The notes under the pieces are model-generated. The model made no database searches. It worked only from the letters and a program-made list of their open reading frames with translations, and was not told where the DNA came from. The translations under genes and the position numbers were made by a program. Of a stretch of DNA of 64,000 nt, positions 54,401 through 62,869 are shown one piece after another. How positions within the stretch are numbered: position 1 is the first letter of the stretch; every line of letters begins with the position of its first letter. The DNA lies in the NCBI GenBank assembly GCA_963682005.1, contig OY820914.1, positions 2,852,001 to 2,916,000 on the forward strand, in the 5' to 3' direction. Source of the stretch: CAIYUC01 sp963682005 (GTDB lineage: Bacteria; Bacteroidota; Bacteroidia; Bacteroidales; FEN-979).

Positions 54401-55918
54401 GGATTGGTGTCAGGGAATGTATCGGTTGCCGGAAAACTTTCGGATCCGAAGATCAAAGGCTGGGTCAGCCTGATGCGTACAGAATTCAAGATAGGGTATC
54501 TCAATGTACCATACTCATTGGCTGATACCGTGTTCATCGATTCGAATTATTTCGCATTCAATAATATTGTACTTTATGATTCACTTGGGAATAAAGCCAT
54601 GCTGAACGGGAAAATAACGCATAAGCATTTTACCGATATCAGGCTGGATTTGAATGTGGATTTTAAAACATTCTCTGCCTTTAAGAATTCCATTGCACAG
54701 AACAGTATTTTCTATGGAAATGCACGCGCTTCAGGAAATGTAAGGATCTCCGGCCCGATCGACAACATTTTCATTGATGTCAGGGCAAGAAGTGATGACG
54801 GTACACATGTGATCATTCCGATCTCGAGCACGGCTGATGTTAGCCAGTCGGAGTATATCATTTTTGTTTCACCAAGCAAGGATTCCATTGCTAAGAAGAA
54901 CCTGTTCAAGGCAAATCAGGGCGGGCTTTCATTGGATCTTTCCCTCCTTGTGAATCCTTCGGCAGAGGTGGAAGTATTCTTTCCTGATCAATTAGGAAAT
55001 ATCAAGGCTTCAGGATCAGGTGATCTGCTGATGAGCATGACTCCCACCTCAAGTTTCTCACTGTCGGGGATCTATACCATCAACAAAGGTTCTTTCCTGT
55101 TCCAACTGAAAAACTACATGCGGCTCTCCTTCACCATCAAACCCGGAGGAAATATACGCTGGAAAGGTGATCCAACGGATGCTGACATATCGCTGAGCGC
55201 CGTTTATAAAACCCGGGTTCCCATGTCGGGGCTTACTTCGGATCCCTCCATGTCGACCATGAGGATCCCTGTTGAATGCATCATCCGTCTGAATGGTAAG
55301 CTCATGAACCCTGACATTACCTTTGGAATGGATCTTCCCAATGCCCAGGAAGATATCAAACAAACAGTTTACACAGCCATCGATACCACCAACCAGTCTG
55401 AAATGGCCCAGCAGGTCATCAATATCCTTGTTTTAAATCAGTTCAAACAAGTACAGGGAGGAACAGCCTCAAATGTAAATGTGGGCTCCACGAGCCTTTC
55501 AATCGTTTCAAACCAGGTCAACAGCATGCTGTCGAAAATATCAAAGAATGTCAACGTAGGTATCAATTACCAGCGAAGCACCGGAACAGAGGTATCGCAG
55601 GAATTCGATGTCGCGGTGTCGACCACCTTATTCAGTGACAGGTTGCTGGTCGACGGACTATTCGGCGTGAACTCCTATACACAGTCAGGTACGACTACTG
55701 CCCAGCAGGTAAGTACCATCGTTGGAGACATCAATATCGATTATCTGCTTACAAAGAACGGACGGCTCAGGTTAAAAGCATTCAACAGGACCAATACCAT
55801 CGACATCCTCACGAACAATGCACCCTACACACAGGGGATCGGCATATCCTACCAGCGTGATTTCAATAATGTCAGAGAATTGTTTAAAAAGAAGAAGAAG
55901 ATGGATAGCAAAAATTGA
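51488..55918 (+). CDS. TamB/YtfN-like translocation and assembly protein
   Basis: 1476-aa AsmA/TamB-type protein. One N-terminal membrane anchor (LYFLVGILSFMFTIAVIITN) is followed by a very long repetitive beta region, predicted to form a groove spanning the periplasm, and a C-terminal TamB (DUF490) domain from about 1150 (SGSGDLLMSMTPTSSFSLSG...YTINKGSFLFQLKNYM). Such proteins help move lipids or assemble outer-membrane proteins. There is no ATG near the anchor: the frame is open from a TAA at 51446 and the first conventional start is GTG 51488; TTG 51491 is next. The true start is therefore uncertain. Confidence 0.88.
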   Translation: MLYFLVGILSFMFTIAVIITNPAIQTFAVQIASDYLSRKSGTEIKVGGFGLSIFDGLLIENVIIKDHRKAVLLSADLISVIPGRIQMAKHHFPIHKIIVDHATFQLLTHKNDTVLNLQYLIDHLIAGDTTASGDTVKGQPWTFSASSVEVTNTRFHIQDENMPRIDTGMDFSNIDVSNINLLINDFVSEQDTFRATIKSLSAAERSGMTVKSMSGEFQVSPAFLKAKDLKLVTGHSNLDLDFSFLYPEWGAYNDFLNKVKIIAKIRPSDFDLQDVGNFAPILYVMKNNFHISGDVKGTVSNFHAKNFRIAFGNATAFYGNINANGLPNVLETFIDLNIKSLTTNREDIAALNLPIESRNLPIPELLKKAGTIRLKGNFTGFYNDFVANATLSSDIGTVKTDISLIKQKKHEPLAYKGQVDVSNLFLGELLDSKDMLGKISGRADINGKGFDLDQMDMVMNVMIDSVDANHYKYKNIKINGTLADKEFKGVLGVMDPNLNLDFNGLIDFRDSLPVFNFFSLVKFANLAELHLLERDSIETISTKLNVNFEGNSIDNIDGSINVDSTLFIEGKDTIHMDHLGLVTSRSHDGSKSFKLKSDFADADFSGDFTFRTMIPSMVSFIRNYLASLKSKNSNINLYTSTDQFVKFTIRFKETEEVMKVFLPFLRIAPDTRFDGFFSEDPGMIRLTGESSDLTVSGVHLLDWYIKATNHPDDLSIQTGCSEAKYRKSSTQDTLLMNLDSVKLVSDIRNDSIWYNLTWNDRNNLSEIDGFLNMANSPALEIRFMKFKVFLNRKFWTMSDSNDVVIDTTSFDIRNLAFHSGDQFLQVNGKISADPADTIYAAFNKLDISDLDRLLGNENVNLDGILSGQARLNNFYKGMIVSSDLRIDKLKFNGESLGDATFGINYDSQDKRFDIRSQILYAGNIGVTTPFSLVGSVFIGDSEPYLDFLIGLKNLNLKMVSPFVSSFMSKLTGLVSGNVSVAGKLSDPKIKGWVSLMRTEFKIGYLNVPYSLADTVFIDSNYFAFNNIVLYDSLGNKAMLNGKITHKHFTDIRLDLNVDFKTFSAFKNSIAQNSIFYGNARASGNVRISGPIDNIFIDVRARSDDGTHVIIPISSTADVSQSEYIIFVSPSKDSIAKKNLFKANQGGLSLDLSLLVNPSAEVEVFFPDQLGNIKASGSGDLLMSMTPTSSFSLSGIYTINKGSFLFQLKNYMRLSFTIKPGGNIRWKGDPTDADISLSAVYKTRVPMSGLTSDPSMSTMRIPVECIIRLNGKLMNPDITFGMDLPNAQEDIKQTVYTAIDTTNQSEMAQQVINILVLNQFKQVQGGTASNVNVGSTSLSIVSNQVNSMLSKISKNVNVGINYQRSTGTEVSQEFDVAVSTTLFSDRLLVDGLFGVNSYTQSGTTTAQQVSTIVGDINIDYLLTKNGRLRLKAFNRTNTIDILTNNAPYTQGIGISYQRDFNNVRELFKKKKKMDSKN

Positions 55919-55961
55919 ATCAGGGAATGTGGTGTGTTCAAACCATTAAAATCGGAAAAGT

Positions 55962-57236
55962 ATGAAAACATTCAGTCTTACATTTTTTTTGTTTATCCTG
56001 CTGATGACGGGCTATCCGCAGATATCCATTGATCAGGCGGATATGCCGCAACCGGGTGACACGATACGCGTGAGCATTGCTACCTCGATCCCGGTCGATT
56101 ATACAAAAACGGCAATGGATACAACATGGGATTTTTCTGCCTTATTCCCGGTCAACCAACGACTTGATTCATTTTTAACCAGGCAAAGCACTCCTTTGCT
56201 CTACCAGATGTTGTTTTCAAATGCGAATCTTGCCTCACCCGGGGGAGGTGCAACATTTCCAGGCATGCCGGTGACCGACCCGTTCACATTCTATGAAAGT
56301 TCACCAAATTCTTTTAAAGACCTTGGTTTTGCTTTTACAATCTCTGGCTTACCAGCAGCATTGAAATACCTCACGCCGGATATTTACTATCCATTTCCAA
56401 TCCCCTTTTCAGGGTGGAGTTCAAATTCTGCGGCCAGTATAGGCTTTCCGGGTCTTTTTACCTATTATTCGGGGAGGAACAGGACCAGCTTTGTTGATGG
56501 ATGGGGTTCGCTGACAACCCCGTACGGGACATTTTCCACAATTCGTGTAAAGTCTCACCTCATCCAGTATGATAGTCTTTATATTGATACCCTGGGAGCA
56601 GGGGTGCCTTTGGAACGGGATATCATCCAGTATAAATGGTTGGCTAAAGGAATGGGGATCCCGGTCCTTCAGATCAGCGAAGAAGGACCTGTTGCAACGG
56701 CTGTATACCGTGACTTTTACCGGAGTTCTTTCCTGCCGTTAACAGTGAATCTTGGAAGTGACACCTCGGTTTATTATGGCTCATCCATAACGATTACTGC
56801 ACAGGTGACCGGAGGCACACCGCCATATACATATATCTGGTCCACCTTTGAAACAACACCTTCCATAACTGTGACGGCAGATTCTTCAGAACGGTTTTCT
56901 GTCTTTGTCATAGATGCTGATAATACGTTTGGTTATGGCTCCAAAATGGTCACGATCAAATACCCTGGCATCAGGGAAACTACCCCCCGGCACATCACCG
57001 TTTACCCGAATCCGGCAGGTAAAAACTGCAGTCTGAAGGGAATGAACCTAAAAAAAGGGGCTGAGCTCCGGATTATAAATGCACTGGGCATACATGTCAA
57101 GACCATAATGATCCAACCAACGAATGAAACTTCCGCGTGCATTACCCTGCCGGACCTTGTGCCAGGTTTATATTTTATCAGTGTAGACACAGAAAGCGAA
57201 TTATTTCTTGGGAAAGTATTGGTCAAAATTGAATAA
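55962..57236 (+). CDS. Type IX-secreted protein of unknown function
   Basis: 424-aa exported protein with a signal peptide (MKTFSLTFFLFILLMTGYPQ). Residues about 25-255 are an unfamiliar beta-rich domain (PQPGDTIRVSIATSIPVDYTK, AMDTTWDFSALFP) seen in many Bacteroidota type IX cargo proteins. A PKD/SprB-like repeat follows (VTGGTPPYTYIWSTFETTPSITV, about 278-325). The C-terminal type IX sorting domain is residues 345-424 (ITVYPNPAGKNCSLKG... GLYFISVDTESELFLGKVLVKIE). Probably surface-attached; function unknown. It follows tamB after 43 bp. Confidence 0.82.
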   Translation: MKTFSLTFFLFILLMTGYPQISIDQADMPQPGDTIRVSIATSIPVDYTKTAMDTTWDFSALFPVNQRLDSFLTRQSTPLLYQMLFSNANLASPGGGATFPGMPVTDPFTFYESSPNSFKDLGFAFTISGLPAALKYLTPDIYYPFPIPFSGWSSNSAASIGFPGLFTYYSGRNRTSFVDGWGSLTTPYGTFSTIRVKSHLIQYDSLYIDTLGAGVPLERDIIQYKWLAKGMGIPVLQISEEGPVATAVYRDFYRSSFLPLTVNLGSDTSVYYGSSITITAQVTGGTPPYTYIWSTFETTPSITVTADSSERFSVFVIDADNTFGYGSKMVTIKYPGIRETTPRHITVYPNPAGKNCSLKGMNLKKGAELRIINALGIHVKTIMIQPTNETSACITLPDLVPGLYFISVDTESELFLGKVLVKIE

Positions 57237-57337
57237 TGGTTGATTAAAGGGATTGTGGAAATTTTGAAAAAAATAACCGGCGAGGCTGAGATCATCGGTC
57301 CGGAAATTATTGATAACCTTTAACCGTATTTTGAAAA

Positions 57338-60300
57338 TTGTCATTCAGCGTTTACAGATCGTCCGCAGGATCAGGTAAAACATTTTCACTTGTCCTGGAA
57401 TACCTGAACCTGGTTCTTCCCGATCCGGAGCAGTTCAGGCATATCCTTGCAATTACATTTACGAACAAGGTAGCCAATGAAATGAAGGAACGTATTCTCG
57501 TGAATCTTAATGAACTTGCAAAACCGGCGGAAACCAGGGATGCAAAGATCAGTGAGAATCTACTTCCGTTACTTATTAAGCAAACCAAACTGGATGAGCA
57601 AACCATCGCATTCCGGGCGAACCAGGCACGTGAGCTGATACTTCACAATTACTCTGATTTTGCCATCAGCACGATCGACAGTTTTTCCCACAGGATCATT
57701 CGCACATTTGCCCATGATTTCGGGCTGCCGATAAATTTTTCCGTCGAACTTGATACGGATGACCTCTTCAAATCAGCCATTGACCTCCTGATCGATAAAG
57801 TGGGTGATGATGAGGAACTCACTGATCTGCTTGTAAAGTTTCTTGACAGCAGGATGGATGAGGAACGGAGTTATAATATCGATGAAACACTCCTTCATTT
57901 TGCAAAAGTGCTTTTGGATGAAGAAGCGAGGGAACACATCGACAAACTAAGGAACCTTTCCCTCTCGGATTTCCAGTCGATCACAAAAATCGTGTATGTA
58001 AGGATCGGCCAGTTTGAGGAAGAGATCAGGCTTATTGCCTCCCGGGCCGTGTCATTGATCAATAACCTTGGTATACCGGCTTCCTCATTCTACTATGGTA
58101 CACAAGGAATAAGTGTTTACTTCTCGAAACTCATGTTCAATGTGGCCGATTGCCTTGATCCTAATTCACGCGTCAGGGATACGATCGGTAAAAATGTATG
58201 GACAAGCGGTAAAGCACCTTCGGGCGATGTTGAGAAGATCAACGGGATCAGGGGGGAGCTGGAAAATTATTATGAGATGATCCGCAGGGAAGCGGAAACA
58301 AACGGGCTGCATTACTACCTGATGCGTGCCCTCACAAGGACGATCTTTCCGATCACGATGCTGAATGAGATCGAAAAGATCCTGGATGAGTTCAAGAAAC
58401 AAAACAACCTGGTCCATATTTCAGAATTCAACCGCAGGATCTCCGGTTTCATCCTCAATGAACCTGTCCCGTTTATTTATGAACGACTCGGGGAGAAATT
58501 CAGCCATATCCTGATCGATGAATTCCAGGATACGTCAGTCCTGCAATGGAACAACCTCCTCCCGCTGGTGGAGAATGCATTGGCATACGGCCAGTTTAAC
58601 ATGGTTGTCGGTGACGGGAAGCAGGCTATTTACAGGTGGAGGAACGGTGACGTTGATCAGTTTGTCTCATTGCCCGCTATACCGTCATCAGATACAAATC
58701 CAGTTCTTAAGGCGAGAGAGAAATCGCTGAAAGATAATTTCAATGAAGTGCAGTTGCAGTCTAATTTCCGGTCAAAAGCGGAAATCGTAAAATTCAATAA
58801 CGACTGTTTCAGTTCGCTGAGATCCTTGCTGGACGGGATCAATCTTGATGTATACAAAGATCTTGAGCAGCAGTTTAATGCCGAAAACACCGGCGGATTT
58901 ATTTCCCTTGAAATGTTTGGAAAGGAAGAGGAGGGACAGGATTACAGGGAACGGGTGCAGGGAAGGATCCTGGAACTGATCAGCCAGCTTAAAACAGATG
59001 GCTTCAGGTTGAAGGATATTGCCATCCTCTGCAGGAGGAATGCTGATGCCAGCGAGATAGCCCGTTACCTGGTTCAGAACAGCATCGATGTCATTTCGGC
59101 GGAATCGCTCCTGCTTAACAAATCGCCGGATGTCACCTTCATCATTTCATTTATCCGGTTGTTCGAGGATATGACGAACATCATCCTCCAGGCAGAACTT
59201 ATTACCAATCTGCAGGTTTTCGGAAAGATCCGGGATGTTGCCCTTGATGAGCTTCTGGTGAGGATAAATTCGGGAGAGGGAGACCCCGGTGAATTTTTCA
59301 GGATCATTAATGAAAATGGAGTGCATCTCGATCCGGGAAGGCTTGAATTGCTTCCCCTGTACGATTTCTGCAACGAGATCATCCGCCTCTTTTCATTGAA
59401 CCGGAAAGCGAATCCATACATCCAGTTCTTCCTCGATTACCTGTTGAAATTCTCCCGGAGAAAACCTGGAGGAAGGGCTGATTTCCTGGAATGGTGGGAA
59501 ACCCATTCCGGAACATTTTCCGTTGTTGTACCAGGCGGGATGGATGCCGTCAATATCATGTCGATCCATAAATCCAAAGGACTCCAGTTTCCTGCCGTGA
59601 TACTGCCTGTTTACGCCGACCGTACTAAACCGACCAAAGAGTTTATATGGGTCGACATTGAAAATGAAAACCTGGATGGACTGAAAACATGCATGCTGCC
59701 TGCTGCCGGGAAGGATATGGCAAAGACAGTTTTTGCAGGCAGGATCCGGGAGGAAGAAGACAAGACGCTCCTGGATGCTATAAATGTACTGTATGTTGCC
59801 ATGACCCGCCCCGAAGAACAGTTGCATATAATTTCACCGCTTCCGCCTGTTAAATCGGATAGGACAAGGACAATCCCCGGTTTCCTTGCCCACTTCCTGA
59901 AAACCTCCGGTATCTGGTCGGAGGAGAAGATGAACTATGAATGGGGTGCCCGGAGTAAACATAAAGTGAAACTTTCCGGAAAGGAACTGAGTGCCATTTC
60001 ACCGGAAAAATTCCTTTCTTCAGATTGGAGAGATAAAGTCTACATCCGGCTCTCCGCACCTGAAACCTGGGATATTGCCGATCCTCAGCGCAACAGGCAA
60101 TGGGGAAACCTCGTGCATGCGGTATTGTCGAAAATTGAGAATCCGGGTGATGTTGAAAATGTTCTTGCAGAGATGGTGATGGCCGGAACATTGGAAGATG
60201 GCCGTAAACCGGAGCTGCAGAAAAAAGTGTCCAAAATATTCATTCATCCGGAGGCAAAGCGCTTTTTTACTCCCGGGCTGCTGATCCGGTCAGAAGCAGA

Positions 60301-60517
60301 AATTTTATTGACAAATGGCAGTATTTATCGCCCCGACAGGGTGATCATCGATGGGGGAAAGGCAGTCGTTATCGATTATAAGACAGGTAAACCAGATCCC
60401 GGGTATGAAAAACAACTTAAAACCTATGGAAGGCTGTTGATGGAAATGGGTTATGCTGATGTGGAAAAATTCATTCTTTATCTTGATCCGGAAATAAAGC
60501 TGGTCAGGATTGAATAA
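57338..60517 (+). CDS. AddA-like UvrD/RecB helicase-nuclease
   Basis: 1059-aa superfamily 1 helicase with a C-terminal nuclease, for processing double-strand DNA ends before recombination. Walker A is SSAGSGKT (8-15), the DEFQDTS Walker B lies near 394, MSIHKSKGLQFP near 741 and YVAMTRPEEQ near 819. The RecB-type nuclease core is RPDRVIIDGGKAVVIDYKTGK (about 1000-1017), with the catalytic D-x-K intact. The only possible start is TTG 57338, because a TGA lies two codons upstream; there is no ATG before the P-loop. The AddB-like partner is encoded 2.3 kb downstream, after two sugar-nucleotide genes. Confidence 0.9.
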   Translation: MSFSVYRSSAGSGKTFSLVLEYLNLVLPDPEQFRHILAITFTNKVANEMKERILVNLNELAKPAETRDAKISENLLPLLIKQTKLDEQTIAFRANQARELILHNYSDFAISTIDSFSHRIIRTFAHDFGLPINFSVELDTDDLFKSAIDLLIDKVGDDEELTDLLVKFLDSRMDEERSYNIDETLLHFAKVLLDEEAREHIDKLRNLSLSDFQSITKIVYVRIGQFEEEIRLIASRAVSLINNLGIPASSFYYGTQGISVYFSKLMFNVADCLDPNSRVRDTIGKNVWTSGKAPSGDVEKINGIRGELENYYEMIRREAETNGLHYYLMRALTRTIFPITMLNEIEKILDEFKKQNNLVHISEFNRRISGFILNEPVPFIYERLGEKFSHILIDEFQDTSVLQWNNLLPLVENALAYGQFNMVVGDGKQAIYRWRNGDVDQFVSLPAIPSSDTNPVLKAREKSLKDNFNEVQLQSNFRSKAEIVKFNNDCFSSLRSLLDGINLDVYKDLEQQFNAENTGGFISLEMFGKEEEGQDYRERVQGRILELISQLKTDGFRLKDIAILCRRNADASEIARYLVQNSIDVISAESLLLNKSPDVTFIISFIRLFEDMTNIILQAELITNLQVFGKIRDVALDELLVRINSGEGDPGEFFRIINENGVHLDPGRLELLPLYDFCNEIIRLFSLNRKANPYIQFFLDYLLKFSRRKPGGRADFLEWWETHSGTFSVVVPGGMDAVNIMSIHKSKGLQFPAVILPVYADRTKPTKEFIWVDIENENLDGLKTCMLPAAGKDMAKTVFAGRIREEEDKTLLDAINVLYVAMTRPEEQLHIISPLPPVKSDRTRTIPGFLAHFLKTSGIWSEEKMNYEWGARSKHKVKLSGKELSAISPEKFLSSDWRDKVYIRLSAPETWDIADPQRNRQWGNLVHAVLSKIENPGDVENVLAEMVMAGTLEDGRKPELQKKVSKIFIHPEAKRFFTPGLLIRSEAEILLTNGSIYRPDRVIIDGGKAVVIDYKTGKPDPGYEKQLKTYGRLLMEMGYADVEKFILYLDPEIKLVRIE

Positions 60518-60525
60518 AAAAATAT

Positions 60526-61971
60526 ATGAAGACAGAAGAACAGGTGTTATTAGAATTATTTAAAGAATGGTCCGGCGAGAAGGCAATAAACCTGGTGATT
60601 CTGCCTGAATCAGGTTCAAACAGGCATTATTCCAGGATTACCGGGCATACGAGGAGCGCCATTGGCGTCTTTCATGAGGATCAGAAAGAAAATGCGGCCT
60701 TCTTATCCTTTACCCGGCATTTTAGATCACTCGGGTTACCGGTGCCGGAAGTACTTTATGAATCGCAAAATCCAAGCATCTATCTTATCAGTGACCTCGG
60801 TGACCTGACATTGTTCGGATACCTGACAAGCATAAGGAAAAGTGAAACGGATTTCCCGGATGAGCTTGTGAAAGCTTACCATAAAGTGATCGACCAGTTG
60901 CCTGGATTTCAGATCCGGGGAGGAAAAGAGATTGATTATACGGTATGCTACCCCAGGGCGGCTTTCGACAGGCAATCCATGCTGTGGGATCTCAATTATT
61001 TCAAATATTATTTCCTGAAGCTTGCAAAAGTTTCCTTTGATGAGCAGAAACTGGAGGATGATTTCGTTACCCTGACGGATTTTCTCCTGGAAGCGAATCA
61101 TTCATTTTTCATGTATCGTGATTTCCAGTCACGGAATATCATGATGGTGGACGGGGAACCGTTCTTTATCGATTACCAGGGAGGACGCAAGGGGCCACTT
61201 CAGTATGATATTGCTTCCCTTCTGTATGATGCCAAGGCAGCCATCCCGCAGAAGATCAGGAATGAATTGCTTGCCCGCTACCTGGAAGTTCTCGAATCAC
61301 AGATTACATATGACCGGAGAGGGTTTCTCCGTCATTATTACGGATTCGTCCTGATCAGGATACTCCAGGCCATGGGAGCATATGGTTTCAGGGGTTATTA
61401 CGAGAACAAGCCACATTTCCTTCAGAGTATTCCTTATGCTGTCAGCAACCTCCGCTTCCTGCTCGAGGAAAAACTCCTTACACTTCATCTTCCGGAATTA
61501 TTCATGGTTCTCGACAAGATCATTGAAAATCCTGCATTTTCAGAGCACAAGGCAATCCACAGCAACCTCGTGGTCGACATTTCAAGTTTCTCCTTCCGGA
61601 AGGAAATACCTGCGGATGAAAGCGGGAACGGAGGCGGTTATGTGTTCGATTGCCGTTCACTGCCCAATCCCGGGAAATTCAAAGAGTACATGGAATGGAC
61701 AGGGATGGATAAACCTGTGATCGATTTCCTGAAAAAGGAACATGATGTGGATGAATTCCTCAACCATGTGTATGCACTCATCGGGCAAAGTGTAAGGAAA
61801 TACATTGAAAATGATTTCACCCACCTGATGGTCAGTTTCGGATGTACGGGGGGACAGCACAGGTCGGTTTATTGTGCGGAAGAACTGGCAAAGCACCTTG
61901 CGACGAAATTCCCTGTCAAGGTGATTGTTCATCACCGGGAAATGGAAAAGAAATGGAATCAGGAAGGATAA
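60526..61971 (+). CDS. AmgK-like sugar kinase fused to RapZ C-terminal domain
   Basis: 481 aa. Residues 1-330 form an APH-family kinase: MYRDFQSRNIM (196-206; catalytic Asp199, Asn204) and IDYQGG (Asp216). It most resembles AmgK, which phosphorylates MurNAc/GlcNAc at C1 in peptidoglycan recycling. Residues 345-481 match the C-terminal domain of RapZ (FDCRSLPNPG 374-383, GCTGGQHRSV 439-448, HHREM 469-473), the part that binds glucosamine-6-phosphate in enterobacteria. The gene starts 8 bp after the AddA stop and is followed after 10 bp by a MurU-like nucleotidyltransferase, as AmgK-MurU would be. RapZ's N-terminal kinase domain is absent. Confidence 0.85.
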   Translation: MKTEEQVLLELFKEWSGEKAINLVILPESGSNRHYSRITGHTRSAIGVFHEDQKENAAFLSFTRHFRSLGLPVPEVLYESQNPSIYLISDLGDLTLFGYLTSIRKSETDFPDELVKAYHKVIDQLPGFQIRGGKEIDYTVCYPRAAFDRQSMLWDLNYFKYYFLKLAKVSFDEQKLEDDFVTLTDFLLEANHSFFMYRDFQSRNIMMVDGEPFFIDYQGGRKGPLQYDIASLLYDAKAAIPQKIRNELLARYLEVLESQITYDRRGFLRHYYGFVLIRILQAMGAYGFRGYYENKPHFLQSIPYAVSNLRFLLEEKLLTLHLPELFMVLDKIIENPAFSEHKAIHSNLVVDISSFSFRKEIPADESGNGGGYVFDCRSLPNPGKFKEYMEWTGMDKPVIDFLKKEHDVDEFLNHVYALIGQSVRKYIENDFTHLMVSFGCTGGQHRSVYCAEELAKHLATKFPVKVIVHHREMEKKWNQEG

Positions 61972-61981
61972 TGAATACCAT

Positions 61982-62683
61982 ATGAAAGCGATGATATTTG
62001 CGGCAGGTCTGGGTACGCGCCTCAGGCCGGTGACTGACAATCTTCCGAAAGCGCTGGTGGTGGTGAATGGAAGAACATTGCTTGAAACCGCGATCATCCA
62101 TCTGCGGGAAAATTACGTTTCTTCTATACTTGTTAATGTTCATCATCATGCCGGCCAGGTCGTCGGATTTCTTGCGGACAACAATAACTTCGGGATGGAT
62201 ATTGCCGTTTCTGATGAATCCACGGAATTGCTGGATACAGGCGGAGGCTTGAATAAAGCGGCATGGTTCTTCAAGGGAAACGATCCATTCATCGCCAGGA
62301 ATGTAGATATTATCTCCGACCTGGACCTGAAGAAAGTTGTGCGCCATCATCAGAAAACGGAAGCGCTGGCAACACTTGTCGTTCGGAAAAGAGAGACAGC
62401 CAGGTACCTGCTTTTTGACGGCAATGGACAGCTTTGTGGCCGGGAGAACAGGAAAACAGGAGAAAAGATCATCACCAGAGATCAGAAAGATCCATTGACA
62501 GCATTGGCTTTCAGTGGTATCCATGTGATCAGCCCCGGAATTTTTTCACTCATCACTGAACAGGGAAAATTTTCAATTACTGACTTGTATGTAAGATTAT
62601 CGGCAGCGAGAAAAATCGTTGCCTTCCTGGATGATATTTCTTCCTGGAAGGATGTCGGGAGACTGGAAGACCTAATTAAATAA
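61982..62683 (+). CDS. Sugar-1-phosphate nucleotidyltransferase (MurU-like)
   Basis: 234-aa NTP-transferase. The signature is MIFAAGLGTRLRPVTDNLPKALVVVNG at residues 4-30; Lys in PKALV and the NVDIISDLDL acidic site for metal and product are present. MurU adds UMP to MurNAc-1-phosphate; RmlA/ManC-like relatives act on other sugars. The preceding AmgK-like gene strongly favours the MurNAc recycling role, giving UDP-MurNAc independently of de novo MurA/MurB. Start ATG 61982 is right after the kinase stop; the upstream in-frame extension to 61925 lies in the kinase gene and is rejected. Confidence 0.85.
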   Translation: MKAMIFAAGLGTRLRPVTDNLPKALVVVNGRTLLETAIIHLRENYVSSILVNVHHHAGQVVGFLADNNNFGMDIAVSDESTELLDTGGGLNKAAWFFKGNDPFIARNVDIISDLDLKKVVRHHQKTEALATLVVRKRETARYLLFDGNGQLCGRENRKTGEKIITRDQKDPLTALAFSGIHVISPGIFSLITEQGKFSITDLYVRLSAARKIVAFLDDISSWKDVGRLEDLIK

Positions 62684-62692
62684 GTTCCGTCT

Positions 62693-62717
62693 CCCCCTCT
62701 CCGCTGTGGAGAGGGGG
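62693..62717. terminator. C/G hairpin after the nucleotidyltransferase gene
   Basis: CCCCCTCTCC-GCTGT-GGAGAGGGGG: perfect 10-bp stem, 10 bp after the stop. No T-run follows, so it may be a repeat of the family also found at 31681-31704 rather than a terminator. Confidence 0.5.
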
Positions 62718-62827
62718 CCGGGGGGAGAGGTAGACTGGATAAGCTTACCTGCATTCAGGAACAGTGTCCTCAGGGGTAAAAAATATTTATCATAAAAACT
62801 TCGGAGGATAAATCTAAAGTATTAATT

Positions 62828-62869
62828 AGCCAATAGCCAAAAGCCAACAGCCAACAGCCAACAGCCATC
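62828..62869 (+). repeat. AGCCAAC heptamer array abutting a start codon
   Basis: Six 7-bp units (AGCCAAT, AGCCAAA, AGCCAAC three times, AGCCATC) occupy the 42 bp directly before the ATG at 62870. The last unit ends at the base before the ATG. It leaves no room for a Shine-Dalgarno sequence. Confidence 0.92.

Noticed and set aside
61925..61981. Nucleotidyltransferase start inside the kinase gene
   Set aside because: The nucleotide-binding motif begins right after ATG 61982; the overlap would add an unrelated basic tail.
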